Shown here: positions 10,227-22,900 of the stretch, piece after piece
How positions within the stretch are numbered: the stretch's first letter is position 1
Layout: each line of letters begins with the position of its first letter
NCBI GenBank assembly: GCA_001662425.1
Contig: BDDC01000041.1
Coordinates: 25,625 to 89,624 of the forward strand
DNA: 64,000 bases
Direction: 5' to 3'
From: Chlamydomonas sphaeroides
Lineage: Eukaryota > Chlorophyta > Chlorophyceae > Chlamydomonadales > Chlamydomonadaceae
Position numbers and translations under genes: made by a program
Notes under the pieces: generated by a model
What the model was told of the DNA's origin: nothing
The model's input: the letters and a program-made list of their open reading frames with translations, nothing else
Database searches by the model: none

Positions 10227-13200
10227 TCAGCCGCCCTCCGTGGTCTCCCGCTGGCGCTGCTGCTCCTGCGCCTGCAGCCCCGCCTGCGTGATGGTGTAGC
10301 CGTAGGGGTCGGTGCGGAAGCCGCGCCCCGACCGCTCCACATGGCCGCGCTCCCACAGCCTGCGAAGGGTAGCGGGCGGGGGCACGGCAGGGGAGGAGAG
10401 CCGTTGGGTGCACGGGGAACAGCAGCCACGCGGGGGGCCGCGGCCGGTGCGGGGTCCTCGTGTCGGGATTGTTGTTGCGCAATCACTTGACGCCCGCTGC
10501 TACATGCGTGACTTGGCAACGGACCCTGCACTAGCCACGCGGACGCAACCCAAGCGCCGCGCAGGGGCCCCGCCTCGCCTACTCACAGCCGCATGGCCTT
10601 GCTGGTGTCGGGGTTGTTGCCCAGCTGCATGCGAAAGGTCTTCTCAAAGGCCGCCACGCCGGGCTGCAGCTGCAGCAGGATGGTGGCGGCGGAGGCCACC
10701 ACGTTGGGTATCTGCGGCAGGGGGCAGGGAGGGGGGGGCAGGAAGGCGCGGGCAGACAGAGCCAAGATGAGGCGCCGCCAGGAAGCGAACGGGGTAGGTG
10801 GTGGCAGGATGGAGGCCATTGGGGTTGGGGATGTAGGGGCATTCGAGGGCGCAGGGGAGCGGAAGCGGACGGGCCCACGGTACTCATGCGGAGATGTTAC
10901 TCAAACCCACGACACGCGAGTAGCACCAAGTGCGCGGTTAGGGAGCCGCTCTCCCTGTCGCCACGCGGGGGCTCCTCCGCACCTGGCTGGGGTGCCTCAG
11001 CCCGGGCTTCTTCTTGGCCGCCGGCACCACCGCCGCTGCCGCCTCGGCCTCAGCGATACGCTTGGCCGCTTCCGAGCGGAAGCCCTGGCCCTGCGTCGGC
11101 GCCGCGTTGGTGGGTGCGTTGGGGCCCAGCCGTGGTGGCGCGGAGCCGCCCGACGCGCGGCCGGCTGAGGCGGCGGCGGCGGCGCTGCCGCCGCTGGCGC
11201 GGCTGCCGCCCGCTGCGCTGCCGCTCTTGGCACGGGCTGCGGCGGAGCCAGTGGAGGCGCGCGGCGCAGCCTTGGCGGCGCCAGCTGGCTTGGACGTGCT
11301 GGGGCCGGGTCCGGAGGCGCGGGGGCCGCTGGCGGCGCGGCCGCGCTCGCTGGCGGGGGCGGTCTTGGGCGCCTAGGTGCAAGGCAAGGGACAGAGCGAC
11401 GGCGATACGAAATGAGAAGTGTGCGCTGCTGTGCTGCGTGGAAGTCCACTTTGCAGCTGGTCGTGGCCGCAACGCCGCGACGCCGGTGCCCCTCACCTTG
11501 GCCACGTCGGCCGCCTTCGCGCTCGTCGCCTTTGTTGTCGCCGCCGCCGCTGGCGCGGATGTCGCCGTTTTCCGCTTCTTGCTCGCAGGGGCCGCGGCGG
11601 CTGCTGCCGCCGAGCCGGCGCCGCGCTTGCGCCGAGCTGCCGACGCCGACGCGGCCGGCCGTGACCGCTTGGCGCCAAGCAAGCGCAGCGTCGCCGCCGC
11701 CAGCTGGGCGCCTGGCGAGGGCGGCTCCTCGCCGTCGCTGTCTCCATCCCCAGCCTCGCTCTCCTCCTCGCTGCCATCCTGCGAGCTGTCATCCTCATAC
11801 TTGTCGTCGTCATCAGTGCTGTCCTCCTCAGCCGCGCCCGCGCGCCGCCGCCGGTGCGGAGCCGGCCTGGCTGCAGCGCGGCCGCTAGCGGCGAGCTTGC
11901 CGGCGGCAAGCTGCTTGCCGCTGGGAGGCGGAGGGCCCGAACCTGAGGCCGCCGGGCCCGAGGCGGAAGCCGAAGGCACTGGGCCGCCGGCACGGCCCTT
12001 GGAGGCGGTGATGGCCGCCGCCGCCTTGACGGCGGCCGCTCGTGGCGCGACGATGAGCTGCGCCGTCGGCAGCTGAGCGCGGCTGGCGGCACCGCTGGCG
12101 TCGCCGGACGAGACGGCGGGCCCAGCGGTGGCGGCAGGGCCAGTGCCGGCGGAGGAGGAGCGGGGCTCAGGCTTGACCCTTACCGATGGCGGCGGTTGCA
12201 GCTCGGCGGCAGCCACCGACGTGCTGACGGCCTTAGTAGCGGCGGCGGCACCTGCGGTCGCTGGCGCCCGGGGAGGCAGTGGCGGCTTGGCGGCGCCGGT
12301 TGCAGCTTTGCCACTGGCGTCTTCGCCGGGCTTGGCGGCAGCACGGGCGCCGCCGCTGGCTGCTGACGCCGCCGCCGTCGCCTGGCCGCGCGTGCGCTCC
12401 GCTGACGGCGCCGCAGCCTGCGAGCTCGCCGGCGCCTGCCTGGCGGCCCTGCCCGCGGGCTTGGACGCCACCGCCATCGCCGCCGGCCCCTTGCCCACCT
12501 CATCGCTCGCACCGCCGCTCGATGCGCCGGCGGCGGCGGCGGAGCCGCCGGCCTGAGTGCCGCCGGAGCCGCTCCGGCGCGCCCCCCACTCGTGCGCGCG
12601 CTTCTTGTGGGGCAGCAGCGGCTGCGCCTCGGGGCCCTCCGGCGGTGCCGTAGCGGGGCGCTTGCCGCCGGCCGACGCCGCCGGCCGCTGCGACGCGGAG
12701 GGACGCGGGCGGGCAGTCGCCGGCGCCTGCGCCGGCGCGGGAGAGGCCGCGGCCACAGTGGGTGGGGCGGGCTTGAGCCCGGTAGCGGTGTCAGCACCGG
12801 GTGCAGGGGCTGGCTTTGCGGCAGCCGAAGGAGGAGCCCCTGCCGCCGAGGGTGGCTGCCGCGCTGCAGCGCTTGACCGCGAGGTGCCGCTTGGCAACGG
12901 ATCGCCGGGAGGGGCCGCTACCGCAGCAAAGCCGCTGCCGCCAGCAGCAGCAGCAGCAGCAGCAGCCACCGATGGCTTGGCCTTGGGCATGGGCCAGGAG
13001 CGGGACCGCCTGGCCGCCTGCTGCTGCTGCTGCTGCGGCGGCGGCGGCACCTGCTGCGGTTGCGTCGGCGATGCGGGCTCCGCAACCGCCGCCGGGCTGC
13101 TCGCTAGTGGCGAGGCATCCACGTCTACTGCAGATGCGGCCACTGCCGACGCGGCACCGGCGCCAGCTGGCGCCGCCGGCGCGGCGCGGGAACGAGCGGC

Positions 13201-16200
13201 GGTGGCGCTGCCGGCGCCCGCCTTGAGGCCGGCGTCGGCCTGCTTGGGCTCTGCCGGCTTGGCCGGGGGCGGCTTGGTGGCTGCGGTGGCTGCGGTGGCC
13301 TTGCAGACGGAGGGGCGCGGGACGGCGGCGGCGGCAGACGTGACCGCCATAGCCTGCGTTGCCGCTGCTTTGACCTTCGCGGGGCCCGGCTGCTCCATGG
13401 CAGGTGTCGCTGTGGGCTTCCTGGCTGGCACAGGCGCTACGGTCTCCGACGGGCCCAAGGCGAGCTGCAGCTGCGACGCCCGGCGGGCCGGCGGCGGCTT
13501 GGCGGCCGGAGCCGCCGCCGCCGCTTTGGTCGCAGCGCCCGCAGGCTCCGGCCGCGCAGCAGCCTTCGCGGCTGTGGCTGGCAGGGAGACGGGCTGCCGA
13601 GCCGCAACCGGCTGCGGTTGGGCGGCGGGCGCTGGCAGCTGCGGCCGCGGCTGGGCCAGCGGTGGCGTGTCGGCGTCGGCGCCTGCGGCGGGTGCGGCAG
13701 AGGCCGAGACGGAGGCGGAGGCAGCCGCAGCCTTGCGGGGCTGGGCACGGGGCCTGCCGCTGGCGGTCGCGTCGGCCTCCTTGGCGCCATCCTCCTTGGC
13801 GGGGGCCTCCGCGGCGACAGCTGGCTTGACGGGGTCCTCCTTGGCAACCTCGGCGCGCTTGCGCTTGGCGCCGGTAACGGACGCCGACCCTGCAGTCGCG
13901 CTGGCTGGCAGCGCTACGGCGCCGCCAGCGGTGCCATCGGCAGCAGCAGGCGCCGCTGTTGCCGTCATGCCGGCTTGGGCACGTGCGGCGGCAGCGGCCG
14001 CCGTCACGGCCATCTCGGCCTCCGCAGGTGCTGCCTCCGCCGGCTTCGAAGCCGGCGCCGGCGCTGCTGAGGCCAGCGGCGCCGCGATGGCAGGCTCCGC
14101 CGGCGGTGCAGCGGCCGCAGTCTCGAGCTCCTCCTGCAGCCGACGCGACGCACGCGACGCGCCCGGCGGCCGCGTCCTCAGCGTCCGGGCCGCCGCCGCC
14201 CCTGCCGCCGCCGCGCCGCCGCCACGAGCAGGGCCCGGCGGCACCGCCACCGGCGGACGCGGCGGGCGCGCGTTGCTGCCGCCGTCGACGCCGTCAGCTG
14301 CACCGGGCTCGGCGCCGCCGCCGGGCTGGTCGGCCTCCATGGGCGCCAGGAGATCGACGTCCATGAGGAAGGCGTGCGGCTGCAGCCGGGGCAGGCTGGC
14401 GGCGCCGCCACTGGCGCTGGCGGGGCCGCCGCCGCTGACGGGCAACAGGCGCGGGCTCTCGAGCACGGCGGCGGCGGGCGTCGGGGTGGCGGCGGTGGCG
14501 GCAGTAAGGCCAGCAGCGGAGGCGGCCGAGGCGCTGGAGGTGCGCCGCCTCGCGGACGAGCGCGTGCGGCCGGCGGCGGCGGCTGCCGGTTCTGCAGGCT
14601 GGGCGGCGGCCGCAGCATCCGTGGAGGAAGGCCGGGAGGCGCGGCGGCGCTTAGGGGCGGGCTCGGGGTCGCCGTCGTCACGGCCTCCGGCGGCGGCGCC
14701 GACAGCGGCATCTGCCCTGGCCTCCAGGGCAGCGACGATGGCCTGCGTCGCCGTCCCCACCGCCGCCGCCGCCACTGGCGCCGGCGCTGCGGCGGCGGTC
14801 TTGCTGTTACCGTGCGCCGCCGTCGCCGCGTCAGCGGTGGCGGCACCCCCACCGGCGACGATGGGCATGAGCGCGCTGGGGCTGGCGAGCCAGGAGGGCG
14901 GCGCGAGCGGCGATCCCAGGCCCAGGGCTGCGGCGGTGCTGGCGGCGGCGGCGGCGGCGGCGGGCGAGGGCGCATCCAGCGCGGGCCAGCCTGTGTTGGT
15001 GAGGCCCAGCGCCGCCGGGCTACCGAGGTGGTTGAGCTCCCAGCCCAGGAGGCCGAAGTAGCCTTCGTCCAGCATGGGGCTGGGGCCGGTGGCGCCGCCG
15101 GGCGCGGACGCGCCGGCGTCGGCGTAGACGGCCGGCGGCGGGGCGTTGGCGTCGGGCGCTGCGCCGCAGCCGGTGCGCCGACGAGGCGTGCTAGGCAGAG
15201 CGCCGACGGTGCACGGCACGGCGCCGGCGCCCGCGCGCGCAACGGCGGCTGTGGTGAGGGACGCTACGGCGGCGGCGGGCGCCGCTGCCGCCGCCGCAGC
15301 CGNNNNNNNNNNNNNNNNNNNNNNNNNNNNNNNNNNNNNNNNNNNNNNNNNNNNNNNNNNNNNNNNNNNNNNNNNNNNNNNNNNNNNNNNNNNNNNNNNN
15401 NNNNNNNNNNNNNNNNNNNNNNNNNNNNNNNNNNNNNNNNNNNNNNNNNNNNNNNNNNNNNNNNNNNNNNNNNNNNNNNNNNNNNNNNNNNNNNNNNNNN
15501 NNNNNNNNNNNNNNNNNNNNNNNNNNNNNNNNNNNNNNNNNNNNNNNNNNNNNNNNNNNNNNNNNNNNNNNNNNNNNNNNNNNNNNNNNNNNNNNNNNNN
15601 NNNNNNNNNNNNNNNNNNNNNNNNNNNNNNNNNNNNNNNNNNNNNNNNNNNNNNNNNNNNNNNNNNNNNAGCAGAGCGCGCGGCGCGGCGTCGGCGCCGC
15701 CGTCGTGGCTGCAGCAGCCGCCGCCGCTCCGGCGGCGGCGGCGGCGGCGCGGCCGCCGGCGCTGCCGGGCGGCCTGGAGCGGTTGACGGCGCTGGGCGGC
15801 GACGCAAACCAGCCGGCCAGGCCGCCATCGTCGTCTCGCAGCCGCAGGCTCATCATGGGGCTCAGCATGAAGTGCGGGCTGGCCAGCGGCGAGGCGCTGA
15901 CGGCGGGCGTGGCGCCGCCGGGGCCGGGCGAGCCGAGCGACAGGCTAAAGTTGAACCAGGCGGGGTCAACCAGGTAGCCGGCGGCGCCGTCGGCTGGGGG
16001 CGCCGCGGCGGCGGCGGCAGCGGGCTCGGCGGCGCCGGCGCCGGACGCGACGGGGTCAGCGGCGGCGGTCTCGGTGGGGCCGGCGGCGGCAGCGGGCCGG
16101 GTGACAGCGACCACAATGGCAGGGCCGCAATCGGCGTCCGCCGCCGCGGCGTTGGCGGGTGCCGATGGCGGCGGCTCCGCCGCCGCCAGCGGCGCCGCGG

Positions 16201-19000
16201 CGATGCGCGCCGCCGGCGCGGTGCGCGGCCGGCGCAGCGGCGACGTCGCCGGCAGGCTGGGCTGCGTGCCCAGGCCCGCCAGCGGCGCCGCCCAGAACTG
16301 CGCCAGCGGGCCGCTGAACGCCTCGATGGCGGCCGCCTCCGCCGCCATGGCCTCGGCCTCGCTGACGCCGGCGCCGGAGGCCTGCGCGGCGGCGGCGGCG
16401 GCGAAGGCCGACAGCGCGGCCAGGTCGTGCTGCTGCGCCAGCGACAGGATGCTGGCCGGCGACAGGTCGGGCAGCCAGGCGGGCTGCAGCGTAGCGTGAT
16501 GGTGGGCCTGCTGCTGCTGCTGGGCTTGATGCACCGGCTGAGGATGGGACTGGAGGCGCGGCAGGGGCTGCGTCTGTTGCTGCTGCTGGGCAAGTGGCTG
16601 GGATTGGGGCTGGGGTTGGGGCTGGGGAGGCGGCTGCCGGGCTGCCTGCGGCTGCGGAGGCGTGTTGCGGCCGGTGGCGTGCGCGGCGGCGGCGGCGCTG
16701 CCCAGCGGCGGCGCCTGCTGCAGCGGCCACGCGTGCGGCTGCGTGGGGGCCTCCGCCAGCGGCGGCAGCTCCTGCTGCAGCGCAGAGCGCTCGCGGCGCT
16801 GCCGCTGCTGCGAGGACCGCTGCCGCTGCAGCGCCCAGTCCATCTCGGCCGCTGACGGCGCCTTGTGCTGGCGCTGGGGCATCTGGGGCCCGGCCGGTGG
16901 CGGGGCGTCGCCGGTGTACGCTGCGCCGGTGGCGTCCGGGCGCGCGGACTGCATCCAAGCCAACTCCGCCGGCGACGGTGCCCTCGGCCGGAGCGGCGGC
17001 TGCCGCTCGGGTTGCGCGACCGACGGCTCGCCGCCGCCGACCGTCGCAATGGCGGCCGGCTGCCCCTGCGCCATGGACTGTGCCTGCCTTGCCGGTGGCT
17101 GGGGCTGGGGCTGGGCCTGCCGTACCAGCACGTCACCGCTGGCGTGGCGCAGCAGGCTCTGCTGTGGCGGCGCGGGCAGCTGCGGCTGCGAGGGAAGGAC
17201 CTCGCCCGTGCCGCTGCCGTAGCGCGGCAGCTGCTGCGCGGCCGACATCGGCGGCGGCTGCACGAAACCGTCGGCGGCGCCGCTACCGTAGCGCTGCAAC
17301 TGAGGTGCCGCTGACATAGGCGGCGGCGCGATGAAGCCTTCAGCGCTGCCGCTGCCGTAGGGCCGGACCAGAGGCTGGGATGCAGGATGGGCGCCGTCGA
17401 CGCCACCGTCGCCGTAGCGCTGGAGCGCCGGCTGCGGGTGCGGCTGCGGCGGCTGTGCATGGTGCGGTGCGAAGGCCTCGCCGTCGCTGCCGTACTGGTG
17501 CAGCGCCTGGCCGGGCGCATGGGGGCCGAGGCCCACGCCAGCGCCGCCGCCGCCGCCGAGACCCACGCCGGCGCCGCCGCCGCCGCCGCTGGCATAGCGC
17601 TGCAGCGCCGGCTGCGGCGCTGGCAGGTGCACCAGCGGCTGCGGTGCTGCCGACAGCATGTGCTGCGGTTGCGGGCTTGGAGCTGCCGGCCGTGGAGCGA
17701 CCGGGAAGGCCCCAGGGTCGAAAGGCGAGGCACTCACCGCCAGGCCCAAGCCAGTAGTGGCAGCAGGCTGCAGCGCAGCGGCGGCGGCGGCGCTGCCGTC
17801 GCTGGCGGTGTGGCCGATGTCAGGGCCGCCGCCGATGGACGCCGCCGGCGGGACCTGGGACCGGTGCGGTGGCGCCTCCTCGCCGGAGCTAGCGGCGCGG
17901 TGGCTGCGGCTGCCCTGGCGGCGGCTGCGGGGATGCCGCACTGGCACCGGCACCGGAGCCTGCAGCTGCGGCGGCTGGGGGCCCATGGCGAACGGCCCCG
18001 ACAGCGCGAGCGTGCCCGACTGCGGCTCGTCGCTGCCGCCATCTCCGCCATCTCCGCCGTCACCGCCGCCACCAGGGCCTCCGCCATCGCCATCGCCGCC
18101 GCTGCCGCTATAAGGCAGGCCGCCGCCGCCGCCGCCACCGCCGCCAAAGGGCAGGCCACCACCGCCGCCAAAGGGCAGGCCGCCACCGCCGCCGAATGGC
18201 AGGAACGCCAGGAAGGGCGCCCAGTGCCCGCCGCCGGCGCCGGCGCTGGCCCGGGACTGCAGGCCCGCCGGCGTGCCGCCGGTTCCGGGCGGCCCCATGG
18301 GGCTGGCCCTCAGGTTGATGTTGACTGCTGCCAGGGGGCATGGCGCCTGCGGCTGCGAGCTGGGCAGCCGCTGCAGCGCGCTGCCGGACACCCGCGGCGT
18401 GGGCGCTGGCGGCGGCAGGCCCGCTGGATCGCCGCCGGCGCCAGCGGAGGCGGCGAAGGGGTTGAAGAAGGCGTCGGCGGCGGGGGTGGCGGCGGCGGGT
18501 GCAAAGGCGCTGGGGCGTGGGGTGGGGCCGGCGGCGGGCGCGAAGGCGCTGTGGCGCGGCGCGGGGCTGGCGGCGGGCGGCCGGGTGGGCGGGCTGAGGT
18601 CGGCGAGGGGCCCGCTGCTCATGTCGGCCAGGGGCTCGTGGAGGTGGCGGTGGGACTGCCGCGACGGGTGCGTGTCGAACAGGTCCTGGTGCAGGTCCTG
18701 GCTGTGCAGGTCTTGGTGGAAGTAGGGGTAGGGGTGGTGGGGATGGGGGTCGTGGCGCTGGCGCGCGGCGAAGGGCTGCGCGCCCATGTGGGTCATGTGG
18801 GTTATGTGGGTCGGCAGCCCCGCGGCTGCGGCGGCGGCGGCCGCGGCGGCGGCTGCGGCGGCGTGCCAGGAGGTGGCGGCGTCCGCCGGCCGGTCATGGG
18901 CGGGGTGGCGGTGGGGCGGGTGGTGGTGATGCGACTGGCAGTGGTCGTGCTGGCCTTGGTACGGGTGCTTGTGCGGCAGTTGGTGCTGGTGGTGGTGCAT
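10227..19000 (-). CDS. Giant low-complexity protein with C-terminal HTH-like domain
   Basis: Exons: 19000-11497 (crossing the N gap 15303-15669), 11372-10983, 10711-10587, 10359-10227; about 2,594 aa are visible plus the gap. The start at 19000 has a good context (GCCATGC). Regions in order: a His-rich N-terminus (about residues 1-35), Pro/Ala-rich sequence, poly-Gly blocks (about 265-300), RYGSG-like repeats (about 465-615), Gln-rich segments, then Ala/Pro-rich sequence with an acidic tract (DSTDDDDKYEDDSSQDGSEE) followed by Lys/Arg-rich segments. The last ~80 residues, over three exons, form the only ordered-looking domain: PNVVASAATILLQL, RMQLGNNPDTSKAMRLLWER and RTDPYGYTI. The PDTSKA...R.DP.Y pattern recalls plant three-helical-bundle HTH proteins, from memory only. 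I infer a nuclear regulatory or chromatin-associated protein; function unknown. Introns inside the long exon cannot be excluded. Confidence 0.7.
15303..15669. other. Assembly gap inside a coding exon
   Basis: A run of 367 N. The flanking reading frames agree only if the true missing length is a multiple of three (if no intron is hidden), so the stated length is probably a placeholder or estimate. Both edges encode Ala-rich sequence, a likely cause of the assembly failure. Confidence 0.9.
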
Positions 19001-19957
19001 GGCGGGCTCCTTGAGGCGGGCGGTGGGCGGCGAGACGCCTGGCCTGCGAGGTGTGCAGAGGGCGACAGCAGCACGCGCGGCCAAGTGGGTCGGGGGTTAG
19101 TGCGGGGGCCGCTTGCCGAGAAACCCAGGGCGCGGCCGCGCGTGGCGCTTGTTGCTGCCAACAGCACGCGGCGGCCTGCAGGTGCGCCTGCAGCTCGGCG
19201 CGGGCTCTGCTCACCGCTTACCTCGGGGGAATGCGCGCCGAGGGCGCTGCGGGGGTGTTGGAGTTGAAGCGCGTCAGGGCCCGCGCTCGACGGTGTCGCG
19301 CCGAGGCCTGCTCCTGAAGGCAGCGGTGGAGGGCAGCAGGGCCGCGCCAAGTGGGTCAAGTGGGTCGCAAAGCGCGGGGAAAGCCGCGCGGTCGCGTTCA
19401 AAGCCGTCACAAAAACGCTGGCCCGGTGCCGCAAGCGCGCGCGGTCAGCATACGAGGCCATGGGGACTGCCAGGACAGCGGCAAGCGGGCCAGGAGAGCA
19501 GTTTCACGGCTGCGCTCACCTAAGCCGGCGCGCGGGGTGTCTCGAGCCTGCGCGTTCTGCCGCGACGCGCTGCGCGCCGCTGCGGCGTCTACTGTGGCTC
19601 GATCATGGCGACGCGAGCGAGCGTGCTGGCGCAGAGCGCGCGCGCCAAACTAAGGGGTACTCAAGCGCGGGAGAGTCTTGCGCAGTCGTCTCGCCTGGAA
19701 GTTGTCCTTATGTGGCGAGCTGCTGTCGCTGCTTCCTATACGGCTTAGCCTATGCTCCTGGCGGCGCTTGCGAGGTTGGTGCTATGTGGCTTGCGGCGGA
19801 GCGGCGGCCGTGACCCAACCCTGGCTTGGACCGCGCCATGCAAATTCGCGCCAGATCGGCAGGGCCGCGCTCGCAGCCAAACTCGGAAGCCGCAGCGCAG
19901 CCCTGCTTCCCGCCCAACCACAGCTGCCATAGCACGACCTAGGGACGCTGCAGCGCG
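19001..19957. promoter_or_regulatory. Divergent intergenic region upstream of two low-complexity protein genes
   Basis: 957 bp separate the start codons of the giant HTH-like gene (-) and the 917-aa coiled-coil gene (+). It must hold both promoters and 5' UTRs. No clear TATA element or other gene is seen. Confidence 0.45.
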
Positions 19958-22900
19958 ATGTTTAGCGGAGACGACGGTAAGCCGCCTGCGACGCAAAATT
20001 TGACCCAGTCCCCGGCTCCTCGCCTTGAGCACGCCTGCCTCGACCTGGCGCTGCTGCTGCCCCGCAGAGGGCAACGATGTGCTGTTTGGGGGCGGTGGCA
20101 AGGCAAGCGGCATAGCGGCTGCGCCGAAGTGAGTTTCGAGCCCTACACAGCGTCCCTACACCGCAGGCAGCAACAGGCCCAACTGTACCAATCGTGTTGC
20201 AGCTTGAGTCCTGCTGCCTGCTTCGCGCAGCTGCGACGCAGCTCGCCAGCGCAGAGTCAACGCCGCGGTCGCACCTCGTCTCTGCTCGCTGCCTATCCCT
20301 GCGTCCTCTCCTGCTCCTCGCAGGGCGGCCGCAGGCCCGCCCAAATCGCTGTTTGCGGGCCGTGCGCCCAAGGCCCCGGCCAAGCCGGTCGTGGTTGACG
20401 ATGACGACGACAACTTTTTCGATGACTTTTCCGTAAACCTGGACGACGACCTGCCGCCGCCGCCACCCAAGGCAGCCCCGCCAGTGGCGCCGTCGGCCAA
20501 GCCGGCAGCGGCGCCGGCCGCCGCCCCGGCGTCGGCGGCGCCGGCGGGCGTGGGGGCGGGTGACCTGCTTGACGGTGCGCGGGCACCTTCGGCAAGTGTT
20601 GACAGAGGGCCGTCCGAGGGCGCTGCGTAGCAGCGCCGCAGCGTCATTGCGCTGCCGTTGCTCTGCGGACGGTTGCAGCGGGCGTCAGACGTCAGCCTGG
20701 GGCTGCTACGCCCACGGCCGGGGGCGCTTCCCGCCGACCCACATGCCCTGCGCGTGGCGCCTGCCCACAGTGTGTCGCTGTGTCGCGCCCGGCCCTCTGC
20801 ACCGCAGGAGGCGACGACGACATGGACATGGAGGCCTTGCTGCGGGACGAGGACGACGGTGCCGCCGCCGCCCCTGCCACCGCCGCGGCCACCACCTCGG
20901 CAGCGGCCGCTGCTGAGCCGCCAGCGGCCGCTACTGAGCCGCCAGCGGCCGCTACTGAGCCGCCAGCGGCTGCAGCGGCGGCGGCCGCCGCCGCCACCGC
21001 CGTTGCCGAGGCGGCCGCAGCCGAGGCAGCGGCCCTTGAGGCGGCACGGCGGCGGGAGCAGCAGGAGCTGCTGGAGCGCCAGCAGGCGGAGGCCGAGGCC
21101 GAGGCGCGGCGGCAGGAGCGGGAGCAGCGCGAGGGGCAGCAGGCGCAGCGAGAGCGGGAGGCGGCGGAGGCGGCACGCATGGCTGCGGCGGAGGCGCGGC
21201 GGCAGCAGGAGGCAGAGGCCGAGGTCCGACGGCAGCAGCTGGCGGCTGAGGAGGCCGCGCGGCAGCAGCGGGAGGCTGAGGAGGCCGCCGCACGGCAGCG
21301 GCAGCAGGAGGAAGAGGCTCGGCGGCAGCGGGAGCAGCAGCTGCTGCTTGAGCGGCAGCAAGCCGAGGCGGAGGCCGGGGCGGCGCGGCGGCGTGCCGAG
21401 GAAGAGGCGCGTGCGGCGGCGCTGCGGCAGCAGCAGCAGCAGCAGGAGGCGGAGGAGCAGGCCTGCTTGCGGCTTGAGCAGGAGTCCCAGCGCCAGCGAC
21501 AGGAGGCAGCGCAGCGAGAGCAGCAGCTGGCCATGGCGCAGGCGGCGGCCCTGGTGGCAGCGCAGCCGTCTCCGGCTGAGCCAGCCGCCTCCAGCGCCGA
21601 CGGCCCCACAGCAACGGGTAGCGGCAGCGGCGCCGCCGGCCAGCCGGCCTCCTCTGCCTCCGAACCCGCGGTCACGCCACCGTCGGCGGCAGCAACGGAG
21701 ATCGCACCCGTGGTCCTCGCTTTGGCCGCGCCCGCTGCAGGTGCGCCTGCTGCGGTGGCAACGGCGCCGCTGGGCGGCCTCGGCGCTCGGCCGGCGCTGG
21801 GGCAGCTGCCCGGCCAGCGCCGCCTAATGCCGCCGCCGCCACAGCCGCAGCCGCAGCCGGCCATACCTGCGCCAGCGCCGGCACCCGCCGCCGGAGCCCT
21901 CACCAGCCGATTGGGGGCGCCGCTAGGCGGTGCAGCCGTCAGAGCCCCCGGCGGCGGGCTGCCGATGGGGCTGGCGGCGGCGCCGGCAGGGGGCCTGCAG
22001 CTGGCGGCGCCCCGGCGGCCGCCACTGCCGCCGCCAGCGCCGCCGCTTGGGCTGGCCAGCCGAGGCGGGCCGCCTAGTAGCCTGCTGGCGTCAGCGCCCG
22101 CGGCGGCGCCCGTGCTGATAACAGCGCAGCCACCGGCCGCCAGGCCACTGCAGCTGCAGCCGCCCGCGCCGCTACGTCCGCCCGCGCCGCCGCAGCCTGC
22201 CGCGGCGGCTGCGGCTCCGCCTGCCGCGGCGGCTCCTGCTCCGCCTCCACCAAGCTTAATCCTCCTCACCGCTTCGCCGCCCCGGCCAGCCTCGTCAGCT
22301 GCCATCGCGCCGCCGGCGTCGGCATCCGAGGCGGCGCCGGCGGACGCCGCGCTGCCATCCGCTACGACGCTGGCGGCGGCCGGGCCAGCTGACATGCAGC
22401 CAGCTCCCCAGCCGCGCCCTGGCCTGGGCCACGGCCTGGGAGCCAGGGCCCTAGGCGCGGGCCTGCAGGCCGCTGCCAGCACCGGCACCGGCCCCGGCCT
22501 CAGCGACGCAATGGACGGCCCCACGCTGCAGCCCAGCCGCGCCGCAGCGCCGCCGGCCCGCGGCCCCGGCGGCGGCGGCCCGAGCTCAGACGCCACGACG
22601 CCGGTCCACACGCCGCCGCCATCGCTGCTCGGCGCCAACACGACCCCGCCGTCGTTCGCGCTGCCGAGCGGCGACGCTCCTCGCAGCTCCAGCGTCACGC
22701 CGGTCACGTTCGCCGTCGGCGGCGGCGCTGCCGACACGCTGCTGCCGTCGGCGCCGGCGACCGCCGTCGGTGCCCCGGCGCCTTGGGCTACCAGCGGCGG
22801 CGCAGGGTCCGGTGCGGTAACGCCCATGGACGTGCGCCCGGCCTGGGCCAGCAGCGGCGGACTGGCGGCGGCCACCGCCGCCGCGACGGCGGCAGCGCTG

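Noticed and set aside
12557..15061. Long plus-strand open frame (834 codons) opposite the giant protein gene
   Set aside because: It is the antisense shadow of GC-biased Ala/Pro codons in the true minus-strand exon; it has no splice logic and no family resemblance.
17387..19267. Plus-strand open frame of 626 codons opposite the 5' part of the giant gene
   Set aside because: Also an antisense shadow; the minus strand has the His-rich start with good ATG context and continuous Pro/Gln-rich coding.
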